Assembly: GCA_905480235.1 (NCBI GenBank)
Contig: CAJQPP010000091.1
Span: forward strand, 1 to 43,057
Source: an uncultured Pirellulaceae bacterium
Lineage (GTDB): Bacteria; Planctomycetota; Planctomycetia; Pirellulales; Pirellulaceae
Reading direction: 5' to 3'
DNA length: 43,057 nt
In this document: piece by piece, positions 8,921 through 18,228 of the stretch
Numbering within the stretch: position 1 is the first letter of the stretch
Layout: every line of letters begins with the position of its first letter
Program-made: the position numbers and the translations under genes
Notes under the pieces: model-generated
What the model saw: only the letters and a program-made list of their open reading frames with translations
The model's database searches: none
What the model was told of the DNA's origin: nothing

Positions 8921-10054
8921 ATGATTAAATACGTGATCAAGACGCTATGGCGTCACCGAACCCGAACTTTTTTGACCGTCTCTGGCGCCGCTGTCGCCAT
9001 GTTTGTGTTCTGCTTTGTCGGCTCTGTGCAAGAAGGACTGAATCGATTGAGCAACGGAGAGGACGCCAATCGCAGCCTGATTGTGTTTCAGGAAAATCGA
9101 TTTTGCCCTACCAGTAGTCGACTGCCGCAGGATTACGCGAACCAAATTGGCAAGATCGATGGGGTCGCCGAGGTCATGCCCATTCAGGTGTGGACCAATA
9201 ACTGTCGTGCCAGCCTGGATATTGTCGTTTTCAACGGCGCTGATCCAGAGAAAATACAGCAGAATCGGCCGCTGCAACTTGTAGAAGGTAATTGGCAGGA
9301 ATTCGAATCCCGTCGCGATGCTGCGATCGTGGGTAAAAACGTCGCCACGCGACGTGGCATCAGTCGCGGTGATCAGTTTTCCATTGGCAATATCTCTGTC
9401 AACGTGGCGGGGATTTTTGAATCGAATGTCCCCGCGGAAGAAAACCTTATTTATACCAACCTGAATTTTCTTCAGTACACGCAAGGTCTGGACTCTGCTG
9501 GACTGGTGACGCAGCACGAGGTGATGCTGCAAAATAACGCGGATCCCGATCGGGTAGCCCGGGAAATTGATCAAGCTTTGCGGGCGGGGCCGGTAGCCAC
9601 AACGACTCGTCGAAAGGGTGCGTTTCAAGCCAGCACACTGGCCGATCTGGTTGATTTGATCGGTTTTGCTCACTGGTTGGGCTTCGCCTGCGTGGGCCTG
9701 GTTTTAACCCTGGTTGCCACAACGACTGTGATGTCCGTAGAAGATAGAATGAAGGAATACGCGGTGTTGCAGACGATCGGGATCCGCCCGCTACGCACGC
9801 TGCGTTTGGTGCTGACGGAAAGTACCCTGCTCTGCTTGGTAGGTGGAGTTGCCGGTACGGGCTTAGCGCTCTTGGCGCTCTCTTTGGGCGGATTCGCAAT
9901 TGGAGCCGAAGGGAGCACGATTGCTTTTCGGCCTTCGTTTGACCTGCTGGTGTACGGTGTCGTTGTCTCGCTCGGTTTGGGTGTTGTTTCTGGATTGGTA
10001 CCTGCGATTCAGGCAGCCAGGGTGCCCATCGTCAAAGCACTTAATCAGCCCTGA
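8921..10054 (+). CDS. FtsX/MacB-type ABC transporter permease (second)
   Basis: 377 aa, starting 13 bases after the ATPase stop. Helix 1 is at about 17-37, a periplasmic MacB-PCD-like domain covers about 45-235, and helices follow at about 240-265, 290-320 and 340-365. The C-terminal end ([18 protein letters not shown]) is the usual FtsX-type ending with the coupling helix. It is similar in layout to the first permease but clearly diverged, so the pair is an old duplication or two distinct subunits. This is the last gene of the operon; the next gene is convergent. Confidence 0.93.
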   Translation: MIKYVIKTLWRHRTRTFLTVSGAAVAMFVFCFVGSVQEGLNRLSNGEDANRSLIVFQENRFCPTSSRLPQDYANQIGKIDGVAEVMPIQVWTNNCRASLDIVVFNGADPEKIQQNRPLQLVEGNWQEFESRRDAAIVGKNVATRRGISRGDQFSIGNISVNVAGIFESNVPAEENLIYTNLNFLQYTQGLDSAGLVTQHEVMLQNNADPDRVAREIDQALRAGPVATTTRRKGAFQASTLADLVDLIGFAHWLGFACVGLVLTLVATTTVMSVEDRMKEYAVLQTIGIRPLRTLRLVLTESTLLCLVGGVAGTGLALLALSLGGFAIGAEGSTIAFRPSFDLLVYGVVVSLGLGVVSGLVPAIQAARVPIVKALNQP

Positions 10055-10141
10055 AATTACTTATGGCACGGCCAACGGCATTTGACCATCCGGCATCGGA
10101 TGATGTTTCTAAAGCGCATCGCTTCGATCGGACATCGAGTC

Positions 10142-10163
10142 CCCGGGCGCGCCGGCGCCCGGG
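10142..10163. other. GC-rich hairpin between convergent genes
   Basis: A 9-base stem of C and G only (10142-10150 with 10155-10163) with a GCCG loop lies between the end of the transporter operon (10054) and the convergent phytase-like gene (stop at 10218). No T-run follows, so any role in ending transcription or blocking readthrough is inferred. Confidence 0.45.
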
Positions 10164-10217
10164 ATTCGACAGAGTGCCTGCCTTTTTCCCGGTGCCGTGT
10201 CACTCGCCGAGAACCCA

Positions 10218-11504
10218 TTACTGCAAAGCGTCACGAAACGCTGATTGCGGAATGGCGAAGACGTAGACGTAAGTTGGTTTGTCCGCCTCAAAATCATTGT
10301 CGGATGTGACGATGAGCATGCGCCGTCCATCCGCGAGGTCGGGACCAAAAGTCAAGGATTCAATTTTTTCGGGCATTTTTTCACCTGCCAGTTTCCATTT
10401 GGGATCCAGCAAATCGATAAAAACCGTTTTCTGAATCGATTGCACACCTTGCGCTTCTTCAAAGGCAGGCAATGTCTCTACCCCGGTGATATCAGTTGCC
10501 GATTTCGTTGAAACCAACATCAACTTTTTGAACTTGGCCAACTCACCGGCTTCACCATCCCGTTCGATCACCAGGAATTGGGAGGGGCCGGTTGCCAGTA
10601 TCTCATTGAGTTTGTTAGTGGCTGCGTCCAAGCGATAAAGATGTTCTTTCTGAAAAACTCCCTTGTTGGAAAACTGCAGTAAACGGCAATTCATACCGTT
10701 GGGCTTATCGGTGATTAGCTCCCGATGGCTATCTTGAAGTAAGGGGCTTTGCATTAAACCGAACAATTGATCTCCTGCGATGGCCAGACCTTCCATCCCC
10801 CGGTTCGTTTGCCGACCGGTTTGATTCTTCGGATTCTCATCGGCCTTGGTTAGTCCGGGTGCATCGATCAAAAGGTGTTCTGGCATCTGAAATTCGCCAA
10901 TCATTTCTCCGGTGGGTGCAAATTTGATAAGCCGTGGACCATATTCGTCCGTGACAAAGAAATTGCCATTTTCGTCAACTCTTAGCCCTTCGGGATCAAG
11001 TCTTGCGGCGTATTTAGAATTACCCTTAAAAGCACTGGCCAAACCCGTGAATGGTTTCCCAAAATCATCGATAAGGCAGGTGGTTGCCAAGTGTTCAATC
11101 TTAAGTTGGCGATCGCCACCGGAGGGGTCCATCGCTATTTTGAACGTCTGAATACGGCACTGCCAATCGACGGCACCGTCAAATGGGCCTCTGTCTGATA
11201 AGAAGTAAAAGGTATCTCCCGTTCCGGAATACTCGGCCGCGGAAAAACCACCCACCATGTTGTTAGCAACAGGTTGAGGGTTTTCTTGATCGTTGTCGAA
11301 TTGAATTTCGAGAGGTTCGGTCAATCCGCTCTTGTCGATTTCCGAGCCGGCGATCTCTCCCACTCCGATCAATTCAATTTGTTCGTTTGTTTCGTTTGTT
11401 TCTTCTTCGGCATGTGCCAAGTTGTTTAACAACATCAGCGTAGCCATCAATAACGTCGAGATAGTTTTCGCAGGAAGGTCAATTCCCACAGCAGCCATTT
11501 TCAT
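10218..11504 (-). CDS. Secreted esterase-like activity of phytase family protein
   Basis: 428 aa from ATG 11504; a TTG at 11516 would add four residues. A signal peptide runs to about residue 33 (ends LAHA). The rest follows the phytase-like/esterase-like propeller family: FYFLSDRGPFDG early, then LDPEGLRVDENGNFFVTDEYGPRL and NRGMEGLAIAGDQLFGLMQ in the middle, and a closing IESLTFGPDL block. These are the acidic, Gly-rich loops that bind calcium in the family's propeller. Members act outside the cytoplasm on phosphate or organic esters, but most are untested. It is transcribed toward the transporter operon. Family is likely; the actual substrate is unknown. Confidence 0.82.
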   Translation of the reverse strand: MKMAAVGIDLPAKTISTLLMATLMLLNNLAHAEEETNETNEQIELIGVGEIAGSEIDKSGLTEPLEIQFDNDQENPQPVANNMVGGFSAAEYSGTGDTFYFLSDRGPFDGAVDWQCRIQTFKIAMDPSGGDRQLKIEHLATTCLIDDFGKPFTGLASAFKGNSKYAARLDPEGLRVDENGNFFVTDEYGPRLIKFAPTGEMIGEFQMPEHLLIDAPGLTKADENPKNQTGRQTNRGMEGLAIAGDQLFGLMQSPLLQDSHRELITDKPNGMNCRLLQFSNKGVFQKEHLYRLDAATNKLNEILATGPSQFLVIERDGEAGELAKFKKLMLVSTKSATDITGVETLPAFEEAQGVQSIQKTVFIDLLDPKWKLAGEKMPEKIESLTFGPDLADGRRMLIVTSDNDFEADKPTYVYVFAIPQSAFRDALQ

Positions 11505-11635
11505 AACAGGTTCCAATTTCCCAAGGGCAAAATTTAAGTATCCAGTCCGCTCTCACGGTGGCGGATGGAGGATCGTAAAAAAGGCATGCCCGATTCCCTA
11601 CGAATTCCAAAAGAGAGTCAGGTAACGTGGTAGGC

Positions 11636-11672
11636 AAAAAAAGGGGTTCGAATGTTCGTGACTTCGAACCCC
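11636..11672 (-). terminator. Intrinsic terminator of the DUF1559 gene
   Basis: A perfect 10-base stem GGGGTTCGAA/TTCGAACCCC at 11643-11652 and 11663-11672, with a 10-base loop. On the minus strand it is followed directly by a run of seven T. It lies 70 bases beyond the stop of the DUF1559 gene at 11742, so it ends that transcript before the phytase-like gene. Confidence 0.9.
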
Positions 11673-11741
11673 GCGGATATTTAAGAGTCGAGTTCCGTCG
11701 CGCTTGTGAGGCGCTGCGAATCAGATGTAACGCATTTGTTT

Positions 11742-12779
11742 TTAGAAATCGGCGTTGGGGATGATTTCCGAACCACTGCGAGTGCACAGCGCTGCGAACG
11801 TTTCGGCGTCCACTTCTTCGTTGATGAAGCGTGTGGATCCATCAGCTAAAGCGAAGGTCGCACCACCGGGGTGGAAACTATAAACCTCACTGACGTTGAT
11901 CGCGTTGATCATTTTGGGGCCGTATTTTTCCAAACCGCTTGCCGATGCTCCGTTGATGCTGAAACCACAATCAGGATCGGCCCAGCCGACTCCGTCGGTA
12001 GGAACCAATTCGCCATCGTATTCGACAACTTTATCATCCGTGTAATTCGCAAAGTCTTCCATGGTCATGCGACCCCGAGCGATGTAAACATCGGGTTGTC
12101 CAGCACACTCAGCGACGTACAACGTGTTGCTGGTTCCATCGAGGCAGTTGGAGATGGGGTTCTTTTTGAACTTCGACAATAGACCCGAACGGGCACTGGC
12201 AGCGGGGGCGTCGCTGTATCCCAATACCTCGGTGTAAACCTTCTTTTTCACCTCGTTTATCGAGCCGTAATCGCCTGCAGCAGCACCCACAACGTGGAAC
12301 TTATCGACTCGTTCTTGTCCGGGAGTCGAGGGGCAAAGGAAAAGACTGAGTTGAGATTGAACCACGGCGTAGTTTGTCAAATCGTTGGGGTCGCCTGGGT
12401 TGCCCGAATCGACATTGTCATACCAGGCGAAATCGTAATCGAAACGATTTGCCAAGTTGGCCCTCTCAATGAAAGGCAGAATCAATGTGGTCCAGCTTTG
12501 AAAGGCTGACTCAGCAGCACCAGAGCCGCTGTTGTTGGTAAGGTCGGCTGGAATAAGATTGTCATCAGGACCCAACCGACTCGGTGGAAAAGCTTTGTAA
12601 GCACTTTCATAATTGTGCAGTGATAGCCCCAATTGACGCATGTTGTTTAAGCAACTGGTTCTACGGGCTGCTTCGCGTACCTGTTGTACTGCTGGTAATA
12701 ATAAACTGACTAGAATTCCAATAATCGCGATAACGACTAGTAATTCTATTAACGTAAAACCTTTTCGATTCGTTGACAT
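11742..12779 (-). CDS. DUF1559 protein with type II/IV pseudopilin N-terminus
   Basis: 345 aa from ATG 12779. The open frame extends 32 codons further upstream, but the pilin leader shows the real start: a short basic leader, then KGFTLIELLVVIAIIGIL, where prepilin peptidase would cut after Gly7 and Glu12 is the conserved +5 residue. The helix continues into a VQQVREAARRTSC block that marks DUF1559. The C-terminus has the family's HPGG...DGS...FI and LCTRSGSEIIP motifs. DUF1559 genes are numerous in planctomycetes and are thought to form surface or secretion pseudopili. The gene has its own terminator at 11636-11672 and a divergent neighbour. Confidence 0.95.
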   Translation of the reverse strand: MSTNRKGFTLIELLVVIAIIGILVSLLLPAVQQVREAARRTSCLNNMRQLGLSLHNYESAYKAFPPSRLGPDDNLIPADLTNNSGSGAAESAFQSWTTLILPFIERANLANRFDYDFAWYDNVDSGNPGDPNDLTNYAVVQSQLSLFLCPSTPGQERVDKFHVVGAAAGDYGSINEVKKKVYTEVLGYSDAPAASARSGLLSKFKKNPISNCLDGTSNTLYVAECAGQPDVYIARGRMTMEDFANYTDDKVVEYDGELVPTDGVGWADPDCGFSINGASASGLEKYGPKMINAINVSEVYSFHPGGATFALADGSTRFINEEVDAETFAALCTRSGSEIIPNADF

Positions 12780-13160
12780 GTTTGCTCTTTCATTTTTAAT
12801 GGCACTGAAAGACGACATTGATAACAACGGTTTGTTAAGACAGTTTGAAGTGAATGTTAAATATTCAGATTGCATGGATGGTTTGAAAAACGCTCCACCA
12901 CGGAGTCGGTCGAAAAGGCTGTAGGGTTCGCAAAAATCTAAGTTTGCACATCGGATTTGCGCTGATTACTTGCCCTAATTAACAGGCATCTTCATGAAAA
13001 ATTCGCAAAGGGAATTAGAAGCTTCGGAGGCGCCAACCGTGAATTTAGGCGGCCACGGATGTTTAAAATCAGAAAGGCAAACGGAAAATTATTCTGATGC
13101 GTAAAAGATTCGCGGAAATGGTATTCTGTTACCGGACAAATGTGTAAGGGAGGATTGAAA
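12780..13160. other. Intergenic region between divergent genes
   Basis: About 380 bases between the DUF1559 start (12779, minus) and the GDPD start (13161, plus). Both promoters must be here. A short inverted repeat (CTCC/GGAG) is seen near 12893-12906, too small to call. No ORF or RNA gene is supported. Confidence 0.4.
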
Positions 13161-14114
13161 GTGCAGAGATTTTACCAATTAATCAACAAGGCTTCCGCAA
13201 ACCCACGTTCCAATGAAGGGGGGGCCCGTGTAGCGACGGAGGGTAGCAAAGGCTTGCCACCGCGAAGGTACATAGCATGGAAGGGCCTCGTTTTTTGTAT
13301 TTCCGGGCTGTCATGTTTATTGGCAACCCGCGGGCACGCCCAACTCATTGTTGCTCATCGCGGTGCGTCACATGCGGCGCCTGAAAATACATCCGCCGCT
13401 TTCGAGTTAGCTTGGCAGCAAAACGCCGACGCCATCGAAGCAGATTTTCGATTAAGCCGGGATGGACAGATCGTATGCATCCACGATGCAACCACTCAAC
13501 GAACCGCAGGGGTGGATCGGATCGTTGCGCAATCGACCCTCGCAGAACTTAAAGCGTTAGACGTTGGGGCTTGGAAAGATCCCCAATTCAAGGGCCAACG
13601 GATTCTTACTCTGGAGGAGGTGCTGGAGATGGTTCCCCGAGGCAAGAAAATCTTTGTAGAGTTGAAAACGGGGCCCGAGATCGTGAAACCACTCAAGGAT
13701 GTGGTCACAGCCTCGCGAATTAGCTCAGGACAAATACTGGTAATCACTTTCAATGAAGAGACGGCCCGGGAGGTGAAACGCGTGATCCCGAATTTGAAAG
13801 TGCACTGGCTGACAGGTTACGAGGATACCGACCGCACATCGGGTGGGCGCGGGGGGATTAACCGAATTGCAGATAGCCTGTCACGCACGCGCGCTGACGG
13901 ATTGGGCAGTGAGGCCAATCGAGAGATATTCAACGATTCCTTTATCCAAAACCTTACAGAAAATGGCTTAAAGGAGTTCCATGTATGGACCGTGGATAAT
14001 GCAAAAGATGCCGAATACTACCAGAGTTTAGGTGCTTTTAGCATCACGACTAACCGCCCGGGGTTCATTCGAAAAAAACTCAAATTGGACAAGCCACAGA
14101 AGGAGGACGATTAA
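13161..14114 (+). CDS. Secreted glycerophosphodiester phosphodiesterase
   Basis: 317 aa from GTG 13161, chosen because GGGAGG sits at 13148-13153 with seven bases of spacing; an in-frame ATG at 13140 overlaps that site. A hydrophobic helix at about 40-60 (ends RGHAQ) acts as signal peptide. The GDPD active site is complete: His66-Arg67 in VAHRGAS, Glu75 in PENT, Glu93 and Asp95 in EADF, and His108 in CIHD. The TIM-barrel end (EFHVWTVDNAKDAEYYQSLGAFSITTNRP) is also typical. It hydrolyses glycerophosphodiesters to glycerol-3-phosphate and an alcohol, here in the periplasm or outside, and so may supply phosphate. An amidohydrolase gene follows 75 bases later. Confidence 0.94.
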   Translation: MQRFYQLINKASANPRSNEGGARVATEGSKGLPPRRYIAWKGLVFCISGLSCLLATRGHAQLIVAHRGASHAAPENTSAAFELAWQQNADAIEADFRLSRDGQIVCIHDATTQRTAGVDRIVAQSTLAELKALDVGAWKDPQFKGQRILTLEEVLEMVPRGKKIFVELKTGPEIVKPLKDVVTASRISSGQILVITFNEETAREVKRVIPNLKVHWLTGYEDTDRTSGGRGGINRIADSLSRTRADGLGSEANREIFNDSFIQNLTENGLKEFHVWTVDNAKDAEYYQSLGAFSITTNRPGFIRKKLKLDKPQKEDD

Positions 14115-14189
14115 TAAATTGTGTTATGCTGAATTCTTCTCATCACGGGTGGCAATTTACGGTCACCGATCTTTTCAAACGGAGTGAAC

Positions 14190-16157
14190 ATGCGAGCTGG
14201 ACTAAACGATTTAACAGATGTTGTCCTGAAAAAAATGATGGCTGTCTTCACGGCCGGGTTGGCGATTTGCCTGGTAGTTTTTTGTAGTTCGGAACTTGTG
14301 GCCCAATCAGCTCAAAAAATTTACCACAACGGCAAAATCATCACGGTAAATGACACCGCCCCTACTGCCGAAGCCGTTGCCGTCAGAGACGGGGAAATTC
14401 TAGCAGTAGGTTCCAAAACCGATGTGCTCAGGACGAGCGACGAAAAAACAGAGTTGGTCGATCTGCGGGGTCGCACGATGTTACCCGGGTTCGTTGATGC
14501 CCACGGGCATGTCATGGGCGGTGGCTTGCAGGCGCTCTCGGCGAACCTGTTATCGCCACCAGACGGGCAAGTGCGTGATATTCCTTCTCTTCAGCAAACC
14601 CTTCGCGATTGGATGAAGGATAACCGGCAAGCGGTCGAAAAGGTTCAGTTAGTCGTCGGTTTTGGCTACGATAACGCGCAGCTCGCTGAACTTCGCCATC
14701 CTGACCGAGACGATTTGGATGTTCTGTCGACAGAGGTTCCAATCGTGTTGGTGCATCAATCCGGACATATTATTTCGGTCAATTCCAAAGCCTTAGAATT
14801 GGGCGGCATCACGAAAGATTCGGTCAATCCGGCAGGTGGTGTGATCAGGCGCCGGCAAAATAGTCAGGAACCCAATGGAGTGCTTGAGGAGACGGCTGCC
14901 TTTCCTTTGCTCTTTAAATTGGTTGGCCGAGTGGGACCTGAGGGAGCGGCCATATTTTTGCGAGCGGGTGCTGATCGATGGGCCAGCTTCGGATACACCA
15001 CGGCCCAAGACGGGCGCTCGATGCCAGATATGGTTAAGATCATGCAGCAAGTCGCGGCAGCTGGAGACCTTGAAATTGATGTGGTTGCCTACCCGGATGT
15101 TCTTGTGGACCGAAACGTTATCAAACAAGAGTTCAACCCGAATTATAAAAATCGATTTCGCGTCGGTGGCGCCAAACTGACCATTGATGGTTCACCGCAG
15201 GGATTTACGGCTTGGCGTGACCAGCCTTATTACAACCCTGTCGGCGATTACCCGCCGGGATATGCAGGCTATCCAGCGGCCCAAGCTGAGCAGGTGATTG
15301 ATGCAATCAATTGGGCCTTTTCCAATGACCTGCAGATTCTCACGCACTCCAACGGCGAAGCAGCTTCCGATCTCCTCATCGCTGCGATCGAAGCAGCGCG
15401 TAAAGTTTATCCACAAAAGAAATTGCGTCCCGTGCTGATTCATGGGCAGTTTTTGAGAGAGGATCAGGTTGATTCGTTGCAAAGATTAGACATTATTCCC
15501 TCCTTGTATCCGATGCATACGTTTTATTGGGGAGACTGGCATCGCGAGCATACCGTCGGCCCGGAATTGGCAGATGATATTTCACCGACGGGTTGGTGCG
15601 TTGAAAGAGGTATGAGGTTCACCTCTCACCATGACGCCCCTGTCGCGAATCCCAACTCGATGCGAGTCTTAGATGCCACAGTGACCCGGCGTTCAAGATC
15701 CGGCGATATTATCGGACCGAGTCATAGAGTGGATGTCATGACGGGGATCAAGGCGATGACGTTGTGGGCGGCTTGGCAGCATTTTGAAGAGGATCGTAAG
15801 GGTTCTATCGAGGTCGGAAAACTGGCGGACTTTGTAATTCTCGACAAGGACCCCACATCCATTGATGTAAACACCTTGGATCAAATCAAAGTCACGGAGA
15901 CGATCAAAGAAGGAAAAACCATTTATTTAATGGATACGGATCGACAGGGACAAAATGCTCCGGCATCCAATGACCCATCTTTTGGGAAGCTTTTGCAAGC
16001 CATGAGTCGACCCATCTCGGATCGTGATCTGGCGAATGATCAGCCGCCCGTGCTTGCTGCCTCGATAACGCCCGGTTGTCCGACTTGCGTTTGTGGCACG
16101 CTAAGTCAATTGGTCAATGCAGCTGCCGGGAGCGTTGGTGGCAAGCCCGAGCAATAG
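14190..16157 (+). CDS. Secreted YtcJ-type amidohydrolase, family 3
   Basis: 655 aa from ATG 14190, which has GGAG five bases upstream (14181-14184). A signal peptide runs to about residue 39 (ends LVAQ). The YtcJ-type pattern follows: KIYHNGKIITVNDT, then DLRGRTMLPGFVDAHGH with metal ligands His105 and His107. The later blocks KLTIDGSPQG and FTSHHDAPV, and the closing GSIEVGKLADFVILDKDP, are the usual barrel-end motifs. Such enzymes are metal-dependent hydrolases of amides, ureas or related bonds; the substrate is unknown. The last 35 residues add a cysteine-containing tail (PGCPTCVCGTLSQLV), not usual for the family. It belongs with the second amidohydrolase at 16478. Confidence 0.92.
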   Translation: MRAGLNDLTDVVLKKMMAVFTAGLAICLVVFCSSELVAQSAQKIYHNGKIITVNDTAPTAEAVAVRDGEILAVGSKTDVLRTSDEKTELVDLRGRTMLPGFVDAHGHVMGGGLQALSANLLSPPDGQVRDIPSLQQTLRDWMKDNRQAVEKVQLVVGFGYDNAQLAELRHPDRDDLDVLSTEVPIVLVHQSGHIISVNSKALELGGITKDSVNPAGGVIRRRQNSQEPNGVLEETAAFPLLFKLVGRVGPEGAAIFLRAGADRWASFGYTTAQDGRSMPDMVKIMQQVAAAGDLEIDVVAYPDVLVDRNVIKQEFNPNYKNRFRVGGAKLTIDGSPQGFTAWRDQPYYNPVGDYPPGYAGYPAAQAEQVIDAINWAFSNDLQILTHSNGEAASDLLIAAIEAARKVYPQKKLRPVLIHGQFLREDQVDSLQRLDIIPSLYPMHTFYWGDWHREHTVGPELADDISPTGWCVERGMRFTSHHDAPVANPNSMRVLDATVTRRSRSGDIIGPSHRVDVMTGIKAMTLWAAWQHFEEDRKGSIEVGKLADFVILDKDPTSIDVNTLDQIKVTETIKEGKTIYLMDTDRQGQNAPASNDPSFGKLLQAMSRPISDRDLANDQPPVLAASITPGCPTCVCGTLSQLVNAAAGSVGGKPEQ

Positions 16158-16477
16158 TTCTTTTTGCGGTAGATTTAAAAGAGAGCGGTTGCAGCGTTTT
16201 TAGCAGGAAGGCTCTTAGGATCAGCTGGATCGAGCGGATGGACTGCGACGGGTCGCGTAAACCGAATTGCACTCGCGCTGACGGTAACGCGTTAGACGGG
16301 TGACCTGGGAAGAGAATCGTGCCACAACGAGTTTATGCTTTGCTCTTGCAATTTGCCCACCTCTAGTAAGATAAATCAGTTGGCGGAGATTTCCTATCAG
16401 CTTCGCCAGCCCTGCCCAACTCTATTCTTTTTTACGTTACCGCAGACGGATTCGCAGTTTGCGATAAGGAATCCATT
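16158..16477 (+). other. Intergenic region between two amidohydrolase genes
   Basis: About 320 bases with no supported ORF. A weak -10-like TAAGAT is seen at about 16367-16372, with no -35 at proper spacing. The AAGGA ribosome site of the next gene is at 16466-16470. Confidence 0.4.
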
Positions 16478-18196
16478 ATGAAGACGCTTTTAATAATGTT
16501 CTTTTTGACCACGTTGCCAGTATTGGATTTGCTTGGACAGGTGGCCGAGACCGTCTACACCAACGGCAAAATCTACACTATGGACGAGGAGCAACCATGG
16601 GTGGAAGCGGTTGCGATCAAAGATGGGAAATTCATTCGAGTGGGTTCTGCAGAGAAGGTTAAAGCGTCGGTTGGCAACGACACGGAGGTTGTAGATTTGC
16701 GTGGCGACTTTGTAATGCCAGGAATTTTGGATTTGCATTCTCACCCGTTCATCACGCCTTGGTATGGGACGATGAATCTCAAGTTGCAGAACCCCAATGA
16801 CCCCGAGAAAATACTACAGGAAGTAAAAGCATACGCAGATGCCAATCCCGACCGAACCTGGATTTTGGGAGGCCAGTATGGCACGGGAATTTTTCCGGAC
16901 GATGCACCTAACAAAGCCATGTTGGACGCAGTCGTATCGGATCGACCCGTGGTACTGCTTGATCAAACCGGTCATACGTCCTGGCTGAATTCTAAAGCGT
17001 TGGAAATGGCAGGCATTAACAAGGATACAGAATCCAACCACCTGATGGTCATTCTAAAGGACCCTAAAACGGGAGAGCCGACAGGTACCATTCGGGAATT
17101 ATCACTGCAAATTGTGGAGCGTGTCATCCCGCAGGCAACGGCGGAACAGTACGCCAAACCGATTGAGCAAGTTTTCGATGATTTTGCCTCACTAGGAATT
17201 ACGACGCAACAAACGGCGGAAGGGCATCGAGCCCCACTGCAAGCGCTGAAGATGTTGGAAGCTCAAGACAAACTTAAACAGCGGGTCTTTGTCAGTTGGG
17301 ACTGGAAAACAACACTCAACTTGGCTTACACCCTGGAAGACATCGAAGAGCAAATCAAAAATCGAGCAGACTATGAATCCGAAATGATTCGACCTAATTA
17401 CGTCAAGATTTTTTCTGATGGTAGTCCCATGGCTGGCACCGCTCTTTTATTAATGCCCTACGAGGATGATCCCCAAACCAACGGCGCAGCCAACATGAGC
17501 GTCGAGGATTTTGCCGACGCCTTTATTAAATTCGACAAAATGGGCGTGGGCGTTCACGTGCATAGCCTAGGCTCGGGTTCAATTAACCGCGTAATCCAAG
17601 CCTTTGAGATCATGAAACAAAAGAACGGGGAATCCGGCGTGCGGCATAAGGTTGCACACAACATGATGATCTCAAAGGCAGACCTCGCGCGACTTGCGAA
17701 AATAAAAGACGTCAATCTCGATTTCTCTCCGCCGCTTTGGTATCCCAATCCCGGTGTCGCGAAAACCTTGCCGCCGAAAATCGGAGATGCACGATACCAG
17801 ATGATCTATCCTGTTAAATCGGCATTGCAGGCCGGGCTGCATGTTGGGCAAGGTGCAGATTGGCAAACCGCCTATCCAACGCCGAATCCCTTTCCGGCAA
17901 TTGAAGGGATGATCACACGCCAAAATCCCGACAATCCAAATTTTGGCACGTTGAACGCGGCTGAGGCGGTTTCTCTGGCACAGGCGTTGAAGATTTTTAC
18001 TTTGGGCGGGGCCTGGGTGTTGGGTGCCGAAACTGAAATCGGCTCCATCGAGGAAGGTAAATTCGCCGATATGATCGTCCTGGATCAAAATTTATTCGAT
18101 CTTGAAAAGGCTCAGCGGATCGACCGGATCAGTAAAACCAAGGTATTGAAAACAATCCTCGGGGGGCGCGTGATTTACGATCCCCTAGCAAATTGA
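16478..18196 (+). CDS. Secreted YtcJ-type amidohydrolase, family 3 (second)
   Basis: 572 aa with AAGGA at 16466-16470 seven bases before the ATG. A signal peptide covers about 1-20 (ends LLGQ). The fold motifs are YTNGKIYTMDEEQPWVEAVAI, DLRGDFVMPGILDLHSHPF with His87 and His89 as metal ligands, VKIFSDGSPMAG, and an ending with SIEEGKFADMIVLDQNLF. It is the same broad family as the gene at 14190 but diverged, and lacks the Cys-containing tail. In this one the third block is GVGVHVHSLGSGSINR, where the other has THSNGEAA. A role in breaking down amide-type compounds outside the cytoplasm fits; substrate unknown. The next gene is convergent. Confidence 0.93.
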   Translation: MKTLLIMFFLTTLPVLDLLGQVAETVYTNGKIYTMDEEQPWVEAVAIKDGKFIRVGSAEKVKASVGNDTEVVDLRGDFVMPGILDLHSHPFITPWYGTMNLKLQNPNDPEKILQEVKAYADANPDRTWILGGQYGTGIFPDDAPNKAMLDAVVSDRPVVLLDQTGHTSWLNSKALEMAGINKDTESNHLMVILKDPKTGEPTGTIRELSLQIVERVIPQATAEQYAKPIEQVFDDFASLGITTQQTAEGHRAPLQALKMLEAQDKLKQRVFVSWDWKTTLNLAYTLEDIEEQIKNRADYESEMIRPNYVKIFSDGSPMAGTALLLMPYEDDPQTNGAANMSVEDFADAFIKFDKMGVGVHVHSLGSGSINRVIQAFEIMKQKNGESGVRHKVAHNMMISKADLARLAKIKDVNLDFSPPLWYPNPGVAKTLPPKIGDARYQMIYPVKSALQAGLHVGQGADWQTAYPTPNPFPAIEGMITRQNPDNPNFGTLNAAEAVSLAQALKIFTLGGAWVLGAETEIGSIEEGKFADMIVLDQNLFDLEKAQRIDRISKTKVLKTILGGRVIYDPLAN

Positions 18197-18228
18197 AAAG
18201 CCAATGTTTACGGCAGGCACGCACCCAA

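Noticed and set aside
8945..9673. Minus-strand open frame of 242 codons inside the second permease
   Set aside because: Long, but antisense to a well-supported membrane protein and without any domain.
16256..16300. Two 11-base blocks shared with the GDPD gene at 13860-13905
   Set aside because: Short and differently spaced, with no protein-level match beyond a few residues; probably chance and not a pseudogene.
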